A DNA stretch of 64,000 nucleotides from Schistosoma haematobium (GCF_000699445.3 NC_067195.1:58253091-58317090); one strand, 5' to 3'; counted from the first letter of the stretch, positions 37,086 through 50,520 are shown. Made by a program: numbers and translations. The notes: a model not told the origin generated them from the letters alone.

Positions 37086-38318
37086 TCAGAACAGATGCCA
37101 TTCAATATTCTCGTCGGAATATAACAAAAGAGTAGCTGAACGAATCTAAATCATGTTGTTAAGATTATTGTGTCATATGTCGACATACGAATTCTCCGGA
37201 TGCAATCATCAGCGATGTATTCCTAGTTTTTGTAGTTGTTACTTATATCTGCATGAAATAAACACTATACATCGTCCATGTAGTAAAATAACTAATTCAC
37301 AGACACTCCATCCACATTCTAGAAATTATGAGTCATTACCTTTCTACAGATACTTCTAATGTTACTTTCTTTGTAGTTGTTCTTATTGTTATACATTATC
37401 AAAACGTTATCAGGACTTTACAACGGAAATGTGACGGTTACCGCACTATGACAGGTAGAAGCCATTTCACTAATATCATTTGAGCATATAAAAAGCTGGT
37501 GTAATATTATGAAGGAAGATACGAATAAATTGGAACCACACCTGTAAAACAGAACAAATAGGCCATAGCTTGAAAAATCCGGGACAAATTAAACATGGCA
37601 CTGATATTTAGAGGATGGAGAAAGAAAATACTGGATAGAGATAAATTAAAAACACCTACTGATATTCTAAGCTATCTTTAATGTAGTGAACAATAACAAA
37701 ATAATTACCTGTAGTTGCATTACAGCAATATTTATGTACAATGATAAATTTTGGCCTGAGCTTTTTCAAAATGGGAAGTTTTTGAATCCTTATGCTTTGT
37801 GTTTTGACTACTTCAACCATTAAATCATGTAGCCGGATGAGCATAATACCATTAGAATTATCATGATTTATGAATCTTACTTTGATCCGAACCCTCACAG
37901 TTTTATATTAATGTGTCGTCAGGGTTATAACTACCCTACTGTTTTATGCCTAATTACGAACAAAATTATAAAAATCCAACCCATTTTCCATACTATCAGG
38001 TATATTATAATATTGGATGAACATTTAAATTTCCAAACACTACTGATTAGGGCAGCAATAAGATACCAGTCAGTGAGATATCAGAAGTGATGAAGAATAA
38101 TTGGTATAATAAAGGGAAAAATAGGTTTCTTTGTTCAACTCACCAAGTTATTATAAGGAATACTTTAACTTCATAGGATAATCAAACGGTGTAAAATATT
38201 TAAAATGTCTTATTCTACTGCTAAATGATATAATTGAAATCTTCTTTATACTGACCATTTCAGCATTAATAAAATTGTTGTTCCTAACATGTTCCTGTAA
38301 TAATATTTTTTATTATAG

Positions 38319-38453
38319 TATGTCCACGCGGTCAATATGGGGTTAGTTGTTCCAAACTTTGCTCATGTCAAAACAATGCAATCTGTTCAGCTAATATTGG
38401 GAGCTGTAATTGTTTGCCTGGATTTATTGGACCTGACTGTTCAATAAACAGTG
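38319..38453 (+). CDS. EGF-repeat gene, exon P (last certain exon)
   Basis: The acceptor TTTTTATTATAG ends at 38318 and the donor GTGAGC starts at 38454 (GTGGTG at 38451 is an alternative in the same phase). It holds 45 codons: [29 protein letters not shown]. It is the last exon with recognisable EGF content. Confidence 0.87.
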
Positions 38454-38938
38454 GTGAGCAGTATTTAAATTTGAAAATAACATTTTGAAGTTTGACGATA
38501 CAATCTAAGATTTTATTGTTAGGAAAACATACATATTTGTAGGGATGTTCGGTTTTCAGTATTACGGTGATATTCGTTTTCCATATGCGTCACTGACTAG
38601 TTCTACAGTACAGTTAATGAATAAGAAATAAATTTCCATGTGCTCTTTACTAATCTCATTTGACTATTCAAACATATCATTTAAAAGGATATGTATTATA
38701 TACACTATTATACCTTAGTTTTAATTATGCTGATGTACCGCTGGCTAGTTTACTGGACAGTAAAGTTTTTACTTCGGTACTAAACATAATCATTGGTGTA
38801 AACGTGATTAATAAAGACGGTTATTCTGAAAATTAATATTCTCATTAGGTATGGTTCGCCTGTTTGAACTCTAATGTTTTATTGTATCAATGAGTATGGT
38901 TATTGATTACCTTTTCCGCTATTATAAGAAACAAAATG

Positions 38939-39209
38939 GGCGAGAATATAATTTATGAACGAGCCAATCGGGTATAATAGGTCTCGGATTTTGGCGCAAA
39001 ATTCATTTGGCTGAATTTCGGCATTATAGCTGATGTCAGTTCGTGATGAAAACCCTGAATTTAATTCCTAACCTTAACCATCAACTATAAATCATAATTC
39101 TAATTCCTCATTCTGGTTTATAACCCTCATTTAGTCCTAGTTAGCAGATGGACATTCTCACCGTCACTTTAGCGTCGCTTAAAGGTCATTCATAAATCTT
39201 AGTCTCACC
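38939..39209. mobile_element. MITE copy 2, 271 bp
   Basis: Same family as 10588-10875. Ends GGCGAGAA.../...GTCTCACC, flanked by ACAAAATG (38931-38938) and AGAAAATG (39210-39217), an 8-bp duplication with one mismatch. It lies after the last certain EGF exon. Confidence 0.8.
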
Positions 39210-39648
39210 AGAAAATGCTTTGATGATCATAACTTTTGTGGAGCGCATAAATACGAGAACTTTTACATGTAAAGGTGATAATGGAAGCACCTACAACTGG
39301 AAAGCAATTCATTTTCATTTACATATATTCGTCAATGTCAAATCCTAACGAAACTTTGAAAAGTAGACTTATGAACAGCAATAATAAGCATAAATTTATT
39401 AGAATAGATTAGGATTACATATCACTGATTATTCAATCCCTATCCTGATTCATGATAACTTTGAAGACAAAATATCATTTTATCTCGTTTGTTTTGTTAT
39501 CTATACTACTTAAAACTTGAATGTAATTTTGTTGGTAATATATTGGAACTGTGTACTACAACTTAGTAATGCTGATCCTAATGTATTTTTATTGCTTATC
39601 AGTTGACGTTGCCAAAATATTAATAGACAACACCTTTTTTCCTCGTAG

Positions 39649-39662
39649 AACTTTCCAGTTAA
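39649..39662 (+). CDS. Candidate terminal exon Q1 of the EGF-repeat gene
   Basis: A strong acceptor (CACCTTTTTTCCTCGTAG ending at 39648) follows exon P at 1.2 kb. In the phase required by exon P it reads E-L-S-S then a TAA stop. If used, the protein ends just after the last EGF repeat and would be secreted. The call rests only on acceptor strength and phase. Confidence 0.25.
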
Positions 39663-40329
39663 CATGAAAGCTTGGAATATAATCGATCAAACCACCTCCA
39701 AACCACTGAAACTAAACAAAATTCTGAATCAACATTAATATAGCCTCTGCTACAAAATAATTAACTGGAAGATTGTCATCTAGTGTTAATCATTGGCTTA
39801 TATTAAAATGAGTGTTCGTTTAACCATACCCCCTAAAAAATTTCATACAAGCTAATAAGGTCAATTAGGCCTTGAATCCCATCAATAAAACTGAATAACT
39901 TTCATTTTATTCCGAATTTAATACAACTAAGAAAATGTAAATATATCGACTGAATAGAATTCGGTTTACAACAAAATATCCGTTTTATTCTAGTAAACAA
40001 GTGAAATTGTTACATTGCCTAGAAAGAAAGAAATATTCTGTTTATTGACTTTCAATACTTTTACGACTGTCAGCTTACAATGCATTCGGTCTTGATTCTA
40101 AGAGATCCTCCATAAATTATAATTTCATCTCTCTAATAAAATGTGTTAGGAATGGTAGTATAGCTCGATGCTCAATAAATATGAACATATAATTTCCGAT
40201 CACATTTTAACAATTCTGTTAGAAAGCAGTTCAAAAATGATGTGTATTTTAAGACTAGCTAGTTATCATGTGATATATTCGCCAATCAAAATATGACATA
40301 TTCAATCGTAGTATTGTGTTAAACCAATG

Positions 40330-40690
40330 AGGTTCGACCGGTATGAGTGACCTAGCATCCTTAATGGTCCTTTGTTATCCTATACCTTCCATTTGAATTC
40401 AGAACACTAATAGTAGCTTCCATTATGTGAATCGTTTATTTCAAATATACTCAGTTTATCTATCAGCCAAACAGACTGCATTACACCATAAAATAGCAAA
40501 CATTTATACAAACTAAAGCCAAAAGTGGCTGTAAACGTGGAAGACGTTAATCAAAAAACTGAGTATAACTTAAGAACAATAATGATCTTTAAGTCAAAAT
40601 GAAGCTTATAATCAGCGGAATATCGATACAGTCTAGTTACTGAATAGTTACACAATAACAATATATATAAAATATTAGTCCATTAATAGT
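40330..40690. repeat. Dispersed repeat Y, copy 2
   Basis: Second copy of repeat Y (see 36690-37085). It directly abuts repeat Z at 40693. Confidence 0.65.
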
Positions 40691-40692
40691 TT

Positions 40693-41160
40693 GTTTATTA
40701 TTATTTATTTAAACACATAAACATTGGTACAAGAGGTACCAAATAGATATGCTCCACATAAATCATTTGATTCGTGTGAGGGCTGTGATACTGCCCGGGT
40801 GCCCAGACCGAAGCAGGTGTTTTTCTTTGACCTGAAGGTCTGACCTACAAGGCAGTGGAGCATCGTAAGGAGATGCAGTCCCATGGTAGCCGGTGACCAA
40901 CGATTGGTTCATACGCCATTTGTCCCCGCATGATACTGGAACCCATATGCACTATTGGTTTGGAATCCGGTTAAAGCACCGGACATTCGCTTTTCGTCCT
41001 CTCAATTTCGTAAAAACACCCCTGCCACGAGAAGGCAGTGAGTAGGACTTCCCTGGCAGAGGCTGTATACGCCTGGTTGTGTGAGAGCATTTCGAGAGGG
41101 AGCGCGAGCCCACCCCACTCTCGGCCATACCAGGGCATTTGGGGGCGTCCATGAATAGTT
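40693..41160 (-). mobile_element. Repeat Z (retroposon with AAATAAAT-type tail), copy 1
   Basis: On the minus strand a GC-rich body ends in the conserved 'gtatcacagccctcac...' segment and an A/T tail rich in AATAA. It matches 50055-50520 (opposite strand) nearly end to end, and 45825-45960 and 46975-47040 at the 3' end. A variable A/T tail suggests retroposition; the family is not named. Confidence 0.65.
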
Positions 41161-41239
41161 CTCAAAAGTTACTCGTCATTTAATTTTCACTAAGATATAA
41201 CAAAAACCTCTCTTTTACTTTTTTTTTCTTTTAATTTAG

Positions 41240-41292
41240 AAATGAATTATATAAATGAACAATCAACATTAAGTATGAAAATGAATAAATAA
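41240..41292 (+). CDS. Candidate terminal exon Q2 of the EGF-repeat gene
   Basis: A long pyrimidine tract and TTTAG acceptor at 41239 open a phase-1 frame of 17 codons (starting EMNYINEQ) to a TAA, with AATAAA overlapping the stop. It is an alternative to Q1 and is in AT-rich DNA where such exons arise by chance. Confidence 0.18.
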
Positions 41293-43426
41293 TGATAAAT
41301 TTCATTTAAACTAGTTAATTAATTTATTAACTATATAAATTGAAGATTTATTTTCACAGTTTAGATCAATCTACTTCATATTATGGTTAAAACAATATTT
41401 TTTATTTATTTTGAACAATGAAAACAAACTAATACAACAAATGAAGAAAACGATCTATTATAATTAATTAATTAATAATAATAATCAATGTTACATTATA
41501 ATTACAAAAAAATAATTACAATAAGTAATAATGATGTACACAAATGAAAATATAGGCATGTTATTTATTATATAATACCAATTATTCTTCAATATTTTAG
41601 GCAAAATATAACAAAAAAATTCATTATAGGTATCATTACCCAAAATTTGATTGGATAATTTTAAATCAATTAAATGAATTGCACATAATATTCTTATATT
41701 GTTTCATTATATTATTTTAATTGGGTTATTTGTTTATTCTGAAGAAGCGGCTTACACCGAGTGACGAAATGTTAGAAAATTTAATTTTTCTTACTTATTG
41801 GGATATTATAAATATATTAATTTATGTTTACATAGGTTTTTTTAACAAAAAATCTTATTCAGTCTGTTTTCATTTTCTATGGTTTACCTTCAGTTACTTT
41901 CGAAATTATTTCTTCTCAGTATTTTATGTTGTCATTTAATTAATGAAAAAGTTTATATACGAAGATAATGATAAAATATGAATAAAATTAGCATTACATA
42001 ACTATATTTATGGTTAATCTGTTCTTGATACGTATTATGCACTTAATTACATGATTGATACAACGTAATGATTTTATCATAAGATAGTATGAATTGTTCT
42101 TGAACGATATACACATGAATCCACGTCAAAACGTACATACAGACACTGATTTGTTTAAATAGAGACTTAAGAGAAAGGACTGTTATACAAAGAGTGATGC
42201 TCTGAAATCTCAACTAGTTAAACGTACATAATTCATATTCTGTTCATAAATTGTACATACACTATAATCTATAACATGTTAGATTTATTTCTGCTGTTAT
42301 TCGTATTTTCATGTTATACAGTGTTCCTTCTGTTCTATTCCTTGAAATAATTTATATTTCAACTCAAATTATGTACTTGTTATTGTCTGTTCATTATTCC
42401 GAATTTTCACAAAAGTATCTAACGAAACTCAGGCGGCCGACCATTCTCATTCCACTCAGAAGTATAGACATTTAAACAATTGAAAATCGCATATTATCCA
42501 TGAAATTATTTCGTGAAAATCAGATAGTTTAGTCAACATGAAAGAGCGGTGAATTAGGTGTTGGATTTTCAACTACCAGACCGCAGGCTCACGACTTATT
42601 CGATCCAGCTTCGGCAGCCTGATAATATAATTAGGAGTACAACATAAAGTCATTCATAGGAAGCTCCAGTTGATAAAGGGGTTGTATTATATTTTTATTT
42701 ATACTTCTGAACATGAAATAAATTAATAATTGAAAAAGATTAAGAACGAGAAGGCTAGTAAACGCGTTTATTCAGCAATATAAAAGACCCTTTGAAGTCA
42801 ACCGAATAAACAATCTCTAGTATACTTATTGTAATAAAGACGAATCACAAAGATACTTGAAAAGATGTCGGAATTCAGATAAATAGGTCCAAAACCAATT
42901 ACGGTCATATCTTCACTGGATGTTCAGAAGTAACATAAATAATTTTACGCTTAGTTGAAGCGCTAACTTAATTTTCTCAAAGACTACAAACTTGACTAGT
43001 AAACAGTCAGTAAAATGTTTCAGAAGATGCTTTGCAAGGAAGGCTATTCAATAAGTACTCATAAAACATTCAGTCACAAAGTAGCACTTCTACGAATGTA
43101 TATTAGTCCAAACTGCCAAACCCCGTTAGCACACAGATGAAATTATCAGGTGAAACCCTAGAATGGTAGAAGTAGTGGTAGTATTGGTGGTAATAGGAAA
43201 AATTAGGCATCAAAGATACAACTTGAAAAGATAAATTAGTGAATTAAAAACAAAAAAGGTATGAAAAATTTGAAATCTCAGAATTTGGGAGAAGGCAAAG
43301 GGTGGATACACCTGAGCAATGCAAACAATTTCCAGCTATGTCATTTAAAGTCTCTAGCGACTGGTTATGATAATCATGCAGACGCCAACCAGCTTATACC
43401 TATTAACAAGGCTCAGTGCAATTGTC
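41293..43426. other. Convergent intergenic region, left part
   Basis: Very AT-rich to about 42400. A tRNA-like remnant around 42545-42620 ('cttattcgatccagc') may be a degraded SINE. No gene is supported. Confidence 0.5.
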
Positions 43427-43690
43427 TCACGAACTGGCGTCATGTTTTGGTTTGACCGCCATAACTTTTTTCCAGCCCACTCCCACACCAGAACACATCA
43501 CAAGTAGAGGTAATTGGTGGTTGGGCACAGGTAACACACGTCCCAACCACCTCAGTTGATGAAGATTTACTGCCTCATCAACTGATTTCCCATTTTTACT
43601 TGGTAACATCCTTGCATTGCTGCTTAAGGCGGTCAGAAGACTACATCTTGTCAGCGTCTTCACCAAACAATCATCTGCGTATTCAAAGTG
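43427..43690 (-). pseudogene. Non-LTR retrotransposon reverse transcriptase, C-terminal scrap
   Basis: The minus strand reads ...HQLRWLGRVLPVPNHQLP...GVGVGWKK, the motif found after the reverse transcriptase domain in schistosome LINE proteins (usually RWLGHVLRMP). It starts mid-protein and the surrounding frames are closed, so it is a dead fragment. Confidence 0.65.
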
Positions 43691-45666
43691 AACCTACTGG
43701 TAGATAACCAATCCATAAAAAGTCAAACGATGACAGCGTCTCCTTTAAAACCATGTCTGTTAAAATTTAGATAAATATGGAAAAAGCGAACAACCTTGAA
43801 GGGAACAACTACGATGACAATTTGCCATAAGATCAGACTCGACCAGAAGTGTTCGAGTAGGAAACCTGTACAAGGTTAACGTATTTCTTTGGTACGCCTT
43901 CCATTGACGGACATTGTCACAGGCCCTCACAATCAACAAATTCGAGCCATGTCTCAAGGTTAAGGAATACAACAATAGTAAGACGTCAAAGAGAATGTCT
44001 ATGTTCTGGAATCTACTGAAGAGTGAATATTTGATCTATACATCCACGTCCAGGTCTGAAACTAGCTTGGTTCTCTGGAGTTTGCACTTCACAAGCTCTA
44101 GTTAGACGTCGAAGTATTATTGAGGCGAATATTTGAGATACCATAATAGTCAAACAGATTTCTGTGATTACTACAAGAGGATCTTTACTCTCTCTTATAA
44201 ACTAGGACTACCAGCAATTGAGAACACTCGGTTGATATTAGGTTGTTTTAAGAATTCAACTAAGATTGCAATCAATGTAACTGCTAAAACTGAACCATCA
44301 TCTTTAGAAATCTCCCTCGATTTAAATTTCTTATAACCTTCCCAACCTCGCTAAGTGTTGGAGGACTTTCATCGATTTCCCATTCAGGTCGCTTGACGAT
44401 AGTGGGTAATAAATGTGGCTGAAGGCCACTCGAACTGTTCTCTAAAGTGTTCCGCTCATCAGTCCAATCTCCCGGATTGAGTGAATAATAGTCCCGTACT
44501 TTTCTGAGATAGCTTTACTAACGGCCGGATTATAATTCATCCTCTGCACCATTAATCAGATTATTACTTTCGCTTGAACCTGCATAAACATATTGGTTAA
44601 ACTGAGAATAAATACAAACTCTTAAAAATATGGTCGTAGAGAATTAGTATGTTATTTAAACAAGTAACTGCTTCTCGTGATTTTACTAGGCAAATTCAAA
44701 TATTACCGTATATTAAATAGTTATTTCCTCAGTTAGTTCCCGTTATTAGGTGCACACTCACTGTTGATGGTGCTACTTAAACATGGATCTACTAAGCAAC
44801 CTCAAGACAATGAACCACAGTAAACCACACTTGGGAAGATCCCATAACATACAGATGTGGTGAAACTAACAACTGTCCCAATTGTCTCAAAATAACAGAT
44901 TGATACATATGACAGTAGTGACCAAGGGGAGACGGTAAGCAACCATTTAGTTAACGGGGTTTTGCAACGATTATTTTAATTCACAGGCTGTATCCATTAC
45001 GGCTTGGTCTCGTTTAGGATACCGCGGACAACGCGCGTCCTGGGACGATTCATTATAATAGATTAGTATGCTGGCTTCTGTAAATTCTGAATATCGAGAA
45101 ACACTGCACAACATTGAAAACTAAGACTATATATTGTTCTATTAGTTACATGCAGATCTAACATAAAATCATGGCCCAGAAGTCTTAAAGCAGCGATTAG
45201 TTCAATCAGGGAAATATTGTCACGGAATTTAGTGAGAATAATTAGATCGAAAACAAACCACCAAAAATAAGCTTTTTTCATAGCTAATAATTCAAATGAA
45301 GACGGAAATCCTGTATAGTTGTTAGTGATTACTATCAGGACGGATTATTAGTATGTGGCTACAATACATTGCTAGAACCAGAAAGACATTAGATGGATCG
45401 CGGTGACGCAATCGAAGTGGATATCAGAAAAAGAAGCTTCGGTCGATATATTGAACGAAGTGGTGTGACAAAAAACTAGTAGTTATTAACGAAACCTTTG
45501 AGTACTATCTTGTCAAAGCATAATAAACTATTCACCAAATCCGGACAGCATTAACACGCTAATATACTCCAAAGATATAAGAAATGAGATATTTTATTCT
45601 TAAACAACAGTCTACATAATAAGACAATAAACTAAATCAATTTAGTTCTCCAAGTGAAGTGTTAAT
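43691..45666. other. Convergent intergenic region, right part
   Basis: Moderate GC and broken frames between 43760 and 45050 suggest decayed retroelement DNA. A trace of Sm-alpha-like 'acgcgcgtcctgg' occurs at about 45031-45043. No intact gene. Confidence 0.5.
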
Positions 45667-45672
45667 TTTATT
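45667..45672 (-). terminator. Candidate enolase poly(A) signal
   Basis: AATAAA on the minus strand, 8 nt after the enolase stop codon. It is the first canonical signal downstream. Such a short 3' UTR would be unusual, and later signals may be used. Confidence 0.4.
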
Positions 45673-45680
45673 AATTATTC

Positions 45681-45806
<126 letters not shown>

Positions 45807-45824
45807 CTAAAACGATAAATAAAA

Positions 45825-45960
45825 ATTATTTATTTATTATTTATTTTAACACATAGATATTGGTACGAGGAGGCACCAAATACATATGCGCCACACAGAT
45901 CTCATTTGATATGTATGAGGGCTGTGATACTGCCCGTGTGCTCAAACCGAAGCAGATATA
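45825..45960 (-). mobile_element. Repeat Z 3' fragment in enolase intron 6
   Basis: It matches the 3' part of 40693-41160, with its A/T-rich tail pointing at and nearly touching the splice acceptor of exon 7. Confidence 0.65.
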
Positions 45961-46414
45961 GGTATTTAATCAATATGAAATTGAAGCACTTAAGAGTCAG
46001 TGTATAATTACAGTAATGTGGTATTTTACTTTAGTCGTTTAATAACGAATCAACTGGTGTAATATCCACTTTTTAATTAAAACAATAACTATACGTCATT
46101 TAAACACTTTTGACAATTGTAGTCGTTTGGCAAGTTGCGTATAAGCAATTCGCTCTACTGTTATTAGCGTAATCCATCCATGTGACTAGAATTAACTGTG
46201 AAAGAATAAATTATTACAAGGTACGGAATTTGAAAAGAATGTAACTACTGAGATTAATTGATATGCTTTGATGTATTCAGTCTGATATCATATCCGAGTG
46301 AATACATTGTAGTGTTAATTGACATGAAAATACTTAATCATAATCGACAATGGAATGGTTTGTATAGTGTTTATATCGTATATTAATAAATGTTATGGAA
46401 ATGAAAAGGCATAC

Positions 46415-46648
46415 CTGTCCAGTGCAAAGGCCAACAACTAGATCAGCAATGAAAGTATCTTCCGTTTCACCAGATCGATGTGAAACCATGACACCCCAAC
46501 CTGCGTTTTGTGCTAACTTGCAAGCTTCAATGGACTCGGTTAATGAACCTATCTGGTTTACTTTCAAAAGAAGACAATTGCAAGCCTTTGAAGAAATGGC
46601 CTTTTTAATGCGCTTTGGATTGGTAACAGTCAAATCGTCTCCAACAAT
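46415..46648 (-). CDS. ENO: Enolase exon 6
   Basis: [18 protein letters not shown] to GLCTGQ. It holds the third metal ligand (GDDL), the enolase signature [14 protein letters not shown] with the catalytic lysine, and SHRSGETED with the active-site histidine. Donor GTATGC at 46414. Confidence 0.97.
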
Positions 46649-46974
46649 CTGAAAAATAAGCCAGAATAAAAGTTAAAAATGCACCTACAAATATACAGAT
46701 TAGAAAATATTTGATGAAAGTTATCTGATCCACTAGGTTTTTGGGTACTTGTGTGGTTGCCACACGATTGAACTGTGCTATTTAGGTCCTAGTGTAAAAG
46801 CCTGGGTGATGTGTGGTTTTCCGGTGAACCAATGTATTATTCAATTCGTGGGGAGTATATTTATGATTGTGAGAGAATACGGTTAAACAAACATCAATGT
46901 GTTACGATTATAAAAATATTAAATACTGGGACAAGTAAGGAAGGCAAAACAGGTAACCACCCAATGAAACATGT

Positions 46975-47040
46975 AATAGTTCATTCATTTATTTGAACAC
47001 ATATTGGTACAACGTGGTACCAGATACATATACCCCACAC
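46975..47040 (-). mobile_element. Repeat Z 3' end scrap in enolase intron 5
   Basis: Only the last 65 bp ('ggtaccagatacatataccccacac' region and the A/T tail) remain. Confidence 0.55.
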
Positions 47041-48292
47041 AATAATAATGAGAATGGGAAGAGATAAAGGATGTAAGGTGCGTGTATGAATAAAAAAAGG
47101 AACAATAACGACTACAAATTAGTGTATGGTATGAACACAATCGAAAGCAGACTTATTCCACGATAGTTCTTTAATAGGTGACGTGAACCATTTTTAACGA
47201 TAGGGAGGATTATCGACTCATTTCATGTTGTTGAAATACCCTAGCTCCCAAAGCTTTGTGAACGCAGTCATTTCCTCAACCAGAAGGCCGCCACCACCTT
47301 TAGAAAGGGCCGGAGGTAAGTCATCTGGGCAGTGATATGTAGAGTTTTAAGAGTTGGAGTACCGGTGATAGAATTTTAACAGAATAAATCAGAAAAGACA
47401 CAGGTACTAGTTATTCCTGAAACAAGCTAGATTTTGATCCATCAGAAAGTGTGCAGGATTTTGGTTTCATCTTTAAGATGTCATTAAAATGGTGAGAAAA
47501 ATCGCTTGGGAGCAGAAGAGAGGAATTTAATCTCAGTATTACAATACTGTCGCTTGAGGAATTCTTTGATATTTGCTAGACAGAACTGTTACTTGTGTGG
47601 ATAAGTCGCAACATAGAAAATGCTAATCCCGAAAAGCGTTACCTCCTAAAGGACGATAGCAAAAATAGATTTAAAAATGAAATAAAGAATTCCTGACAGA
47701 CAGGATTTGACGTTACCAATTCAGATAATGTGCAATTTGGTCTGATTCAACTACTAGTATTCGAATAAAAAGCTTTGGTGAGTTAACGCACCGTTTAAGA
47801 GCATATTTTGTAACACACTAGAACAATGATCGATGTAGTTGAGTGCCGGATTTGGACCAGGGAATACAACTACATTTAGCCATATGTCAATGACGCGAAA
47901 CCTATGGAAGAATGAATATTTGATCAATTCCTTCACGAAAAGTTTTAAAGCCTGCCTGGTTTTTTCTATTTCTATTTAGACATTTGACGACCACGGAACC
48001 TGATACTTAGTCAACCATATTTACTACGTCGACTTCTGCGTTTATCATAAACCGAGACAATCAAAGAACAAGATAGGGAAGATGGAATAGTCAAATTCCC
48101 ACACTGATTAGTATCCCAAATATTCTAATTGATAATGATGAGGGACGACTTTTGGAAACATGATTTCTAAAAGTATTAATAGCAACTTGTTGAACGCAGG
48201 ATATCTGATAGTTAAGAAATAAACAAAACAGTGTGACCGCTAAGTTAAGAAAATAGACAAGACGTGAGTCTAGTTAGGAACAATACTATTAC

Positions 48293-48570
48293 TTGAATGT
48301 TTGTTGAAGCAGTTAGTTTAGGCCATGTTTCCCAATCATCCTGATCAACTGGATCTTCAATGCTCACTATTGGATATTTGCTTATCATTTCCTTGTACAC
48401 ATTTGTCATTGCATCAGGACTAAGCCAGGCAGATTCTGCAGAATGAGGGTTCTTGAAATCCAAATCATACTTCCCATTCTTGTGAAACTCAGAAGCCGCA
48501 CAATCCATACCGATCTCTACTTTTCCAGTATAGCCAGCAATTTTTATGGCTTCTTCAAGCAGCTGAAGAC
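48293..48570 (-). CDS. ENO: Enolase exon 5, with Phe to Val change
   Basis: GLQLLEEAIKIAGYTGKVEI to STNIQ, with the metal ligands Asp in GMDCAASEF and Glu in SIEDP. The motif reads EDPVDQDDW; enolases from animals and yeast almost always have EDPFDQDDW. The codon is GTT, one base from TTT. It could be a real substitution or a sequence error. Donor GTAATA at 48292. Confidence 0.96.
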
Positions 48571-49355
48571 CTGGAAATATTACAGCTCTATGAGTACAAA
48601 CAATCTATGAAAACTATAGCTAAAAAGAAATAGGCATAATTACTAACTACCCATACGAGTAATTGTACGAAGTGTCATGTCTTTACTATCACCTCTACAA
48701 AGAGAAATAACAAAACCATCCTGCTTCACATACATTATAAATAGTTGCTTCGAATTAATAAACTATAAAGATCTGAAACTCTTCAATTTCTTACCAAATC
48801 CCGATAAACCATTTGGTAGTTTATAGAGCAACTATTAGTGAACTTACGTTATTAATGATTAAGTAACCTAACCTAACATTCCAAAGAAAAATTACTAGTT
48901 GGTCTGTGCTTTCGAGTTAGTTACTAGTTTTGTAGGGAGAACTATTTTATTAAGTAGTATAGACGGTTTACAGAACAAGTTCCAACCAATGCTGTAACCA
49001 AATGGTTCTTACTCGACAGGAATGGACAGTGTTTAGAATCTTGAATGAAGTCTGAAGTTATTGATTTAACCTAGATAGGCTTTACGGTTGAAGTCCTAAA
49101 CAGTTTAAAATAGGATATGGTTCAAAACTGATTAGAGATAAGAAGTCATCTAGTCGTTTCCAAAAACAGTAAATTTTATCTTACATTTAATTTAATGTTT
49201 GATTGTTACCGATTTTACTTTTTACTGTGTTGTGAAATGTGATGGGTTGATCAGACGTGACTCCATAAAATAAAGCATACAGTAATTTAAGCTTGATATA
49301 TTGAAAAGAAAACGAAGAAACTAACAAAGGTTACCGAATAAAGTGCCAAGCTTAC

Positions 49356-49644
49356 CTTTCATATTATCCTGTATATTCGGTGCAAAACCACCCTCGTCAC
49401 CAACGTTGCACGCATCCAATCCATATTCACGTTTGATTACAGCTTTTAAATTGTGGTACACCTCAGAACCGATCTTCATTGCTTCAGTGAAAGAGCTGGC
49501 CCCAGTAGGCAGAATCATGAATTCTTGCATGGCTAGCTTGTTGCCGGCATGACTGCCACCATTAATGACATTGAATGCTGGGACAGGCATTATAACATTT
49601 TCGTGCCCAGCTAACTTCGCAATATACCTATAGAGAGGTAAACC
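49356..49644 (-). CDS. ENO: Enolase exon 4
   Basis: [20 protein letters not shown] to IQDNMK plus one base. It includes [13 protein letters not shown] (active-site His/Glu region), SEVYHNL and GDEGGFAPN, with the catalytic glutamate. Donor GTAAGC at 49355. Confidence 0.97.
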
Positions 49645-49831
49645 CTGAAACAAAAGAAACCGCAAGTAAAATTTATGAAAAACAAAAAGTAGGAGTACAA
49701 AACTGAAGTCTCAATAACTGGGCTTATTGCTTAAGTTTGTAGGTCATATCTAATATTTAATGTGCAAAATAAACTAAAATAAATTCAGTTTCTATATATT
49801 GATTAGAGAGTACAACTTAAACATAACTCAC

Positions 49832-49899
49832 GGCTTCAGCTGCACCAGCTTTGCACACAGCCAAAGATACTCCCAATATAGCATTGGCCCCGAGTTTTT
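49832..49899 (-). CDS. ENO: Enolase exon 3
   Basis: EKLGANAILGVSLAVCKA to AAEA; 68 nt, completing the Glu codon begun in exon 2. Too short for simple ORF detection. Donor GTGAGT at 49831. Confidence 0.95.
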
Positions 49900-50054
49900 C
49901 TGAAATAAAGGATTATTTTTATATGAAAAATCTCAAATCTACAAAGGCTTTATAGGCGATACTATCGGTTTCATAAGTTATTATTGATATCATTAAAAAT
50001 ACAATTGATCCTATATGCTAAAGTACCTGAAGCAATCAAAGATACATGAATACT

Positions 50055-50520
50055 TTATAAGTACTTCGGCCCTGGTACGGCCGAGGGTGGGGAATCCACT
50101 CTCCCTCTCGAAATGCCCTCACATGGCCACGCGTATACAGCCACTGCCAGGGAATTCCTACTCAGCCTTCTTGTGGCAGGGGTTGTTTACAAAACTGAGA
50201 GGACGAGAAGCGAATGTTTGGAGCTCTAACCGGGTTGGTAGGCACAGAGGGTCTACCTAGGGGAGTTGGAAGACCCTGATTCCAAACCAACGATAGACAT
50301 CGGTCCCAGGATCCTAAAGGAACAAATGGCGTATGAACCAATCATTGACCACCGGCTACCATGGAACTGCCCCCTAAGAAAACCAACTGCTTCGGTTTGG
50401 GCACCCGGGCAGTATCACAGCCCACATACACAAATCACACAAATCAAGCGACTTGTGTGGCGCCTATCTATTTGGTATCCCTTTGTACCAATATTTGTGT
50501 TCAAGAAAATAAATAAAACC
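50055..50520 (+). mobile_element. Repeat Z, longest copy, in enolase intron 2
   Basis: It runs antisense to enolase and ends in AAATAAATAAA. It matches 40693-41160 along most of its length, with an internal stretch of about 20 bp not shared. It is GC-rich compared with the intron and contains no long conserved reading frame. Confidence 0.68.

Noticed and set aside
41721..41939. 72-codon hydrophobic frame after the last EGF exon, a possible membrane anchor
   Set aside because: Composition is that of AT-rich noise, and no phase-1 acceptor joins it convincingly to exon P.
42287..42360. Possible terminal EGF-gene exon after 'catgttatacag' reading VFLLFYSLK
   Set aside because: One of several chance phase-compatible acceptors in AT-rich DNA; weaker than the two candidates listed.
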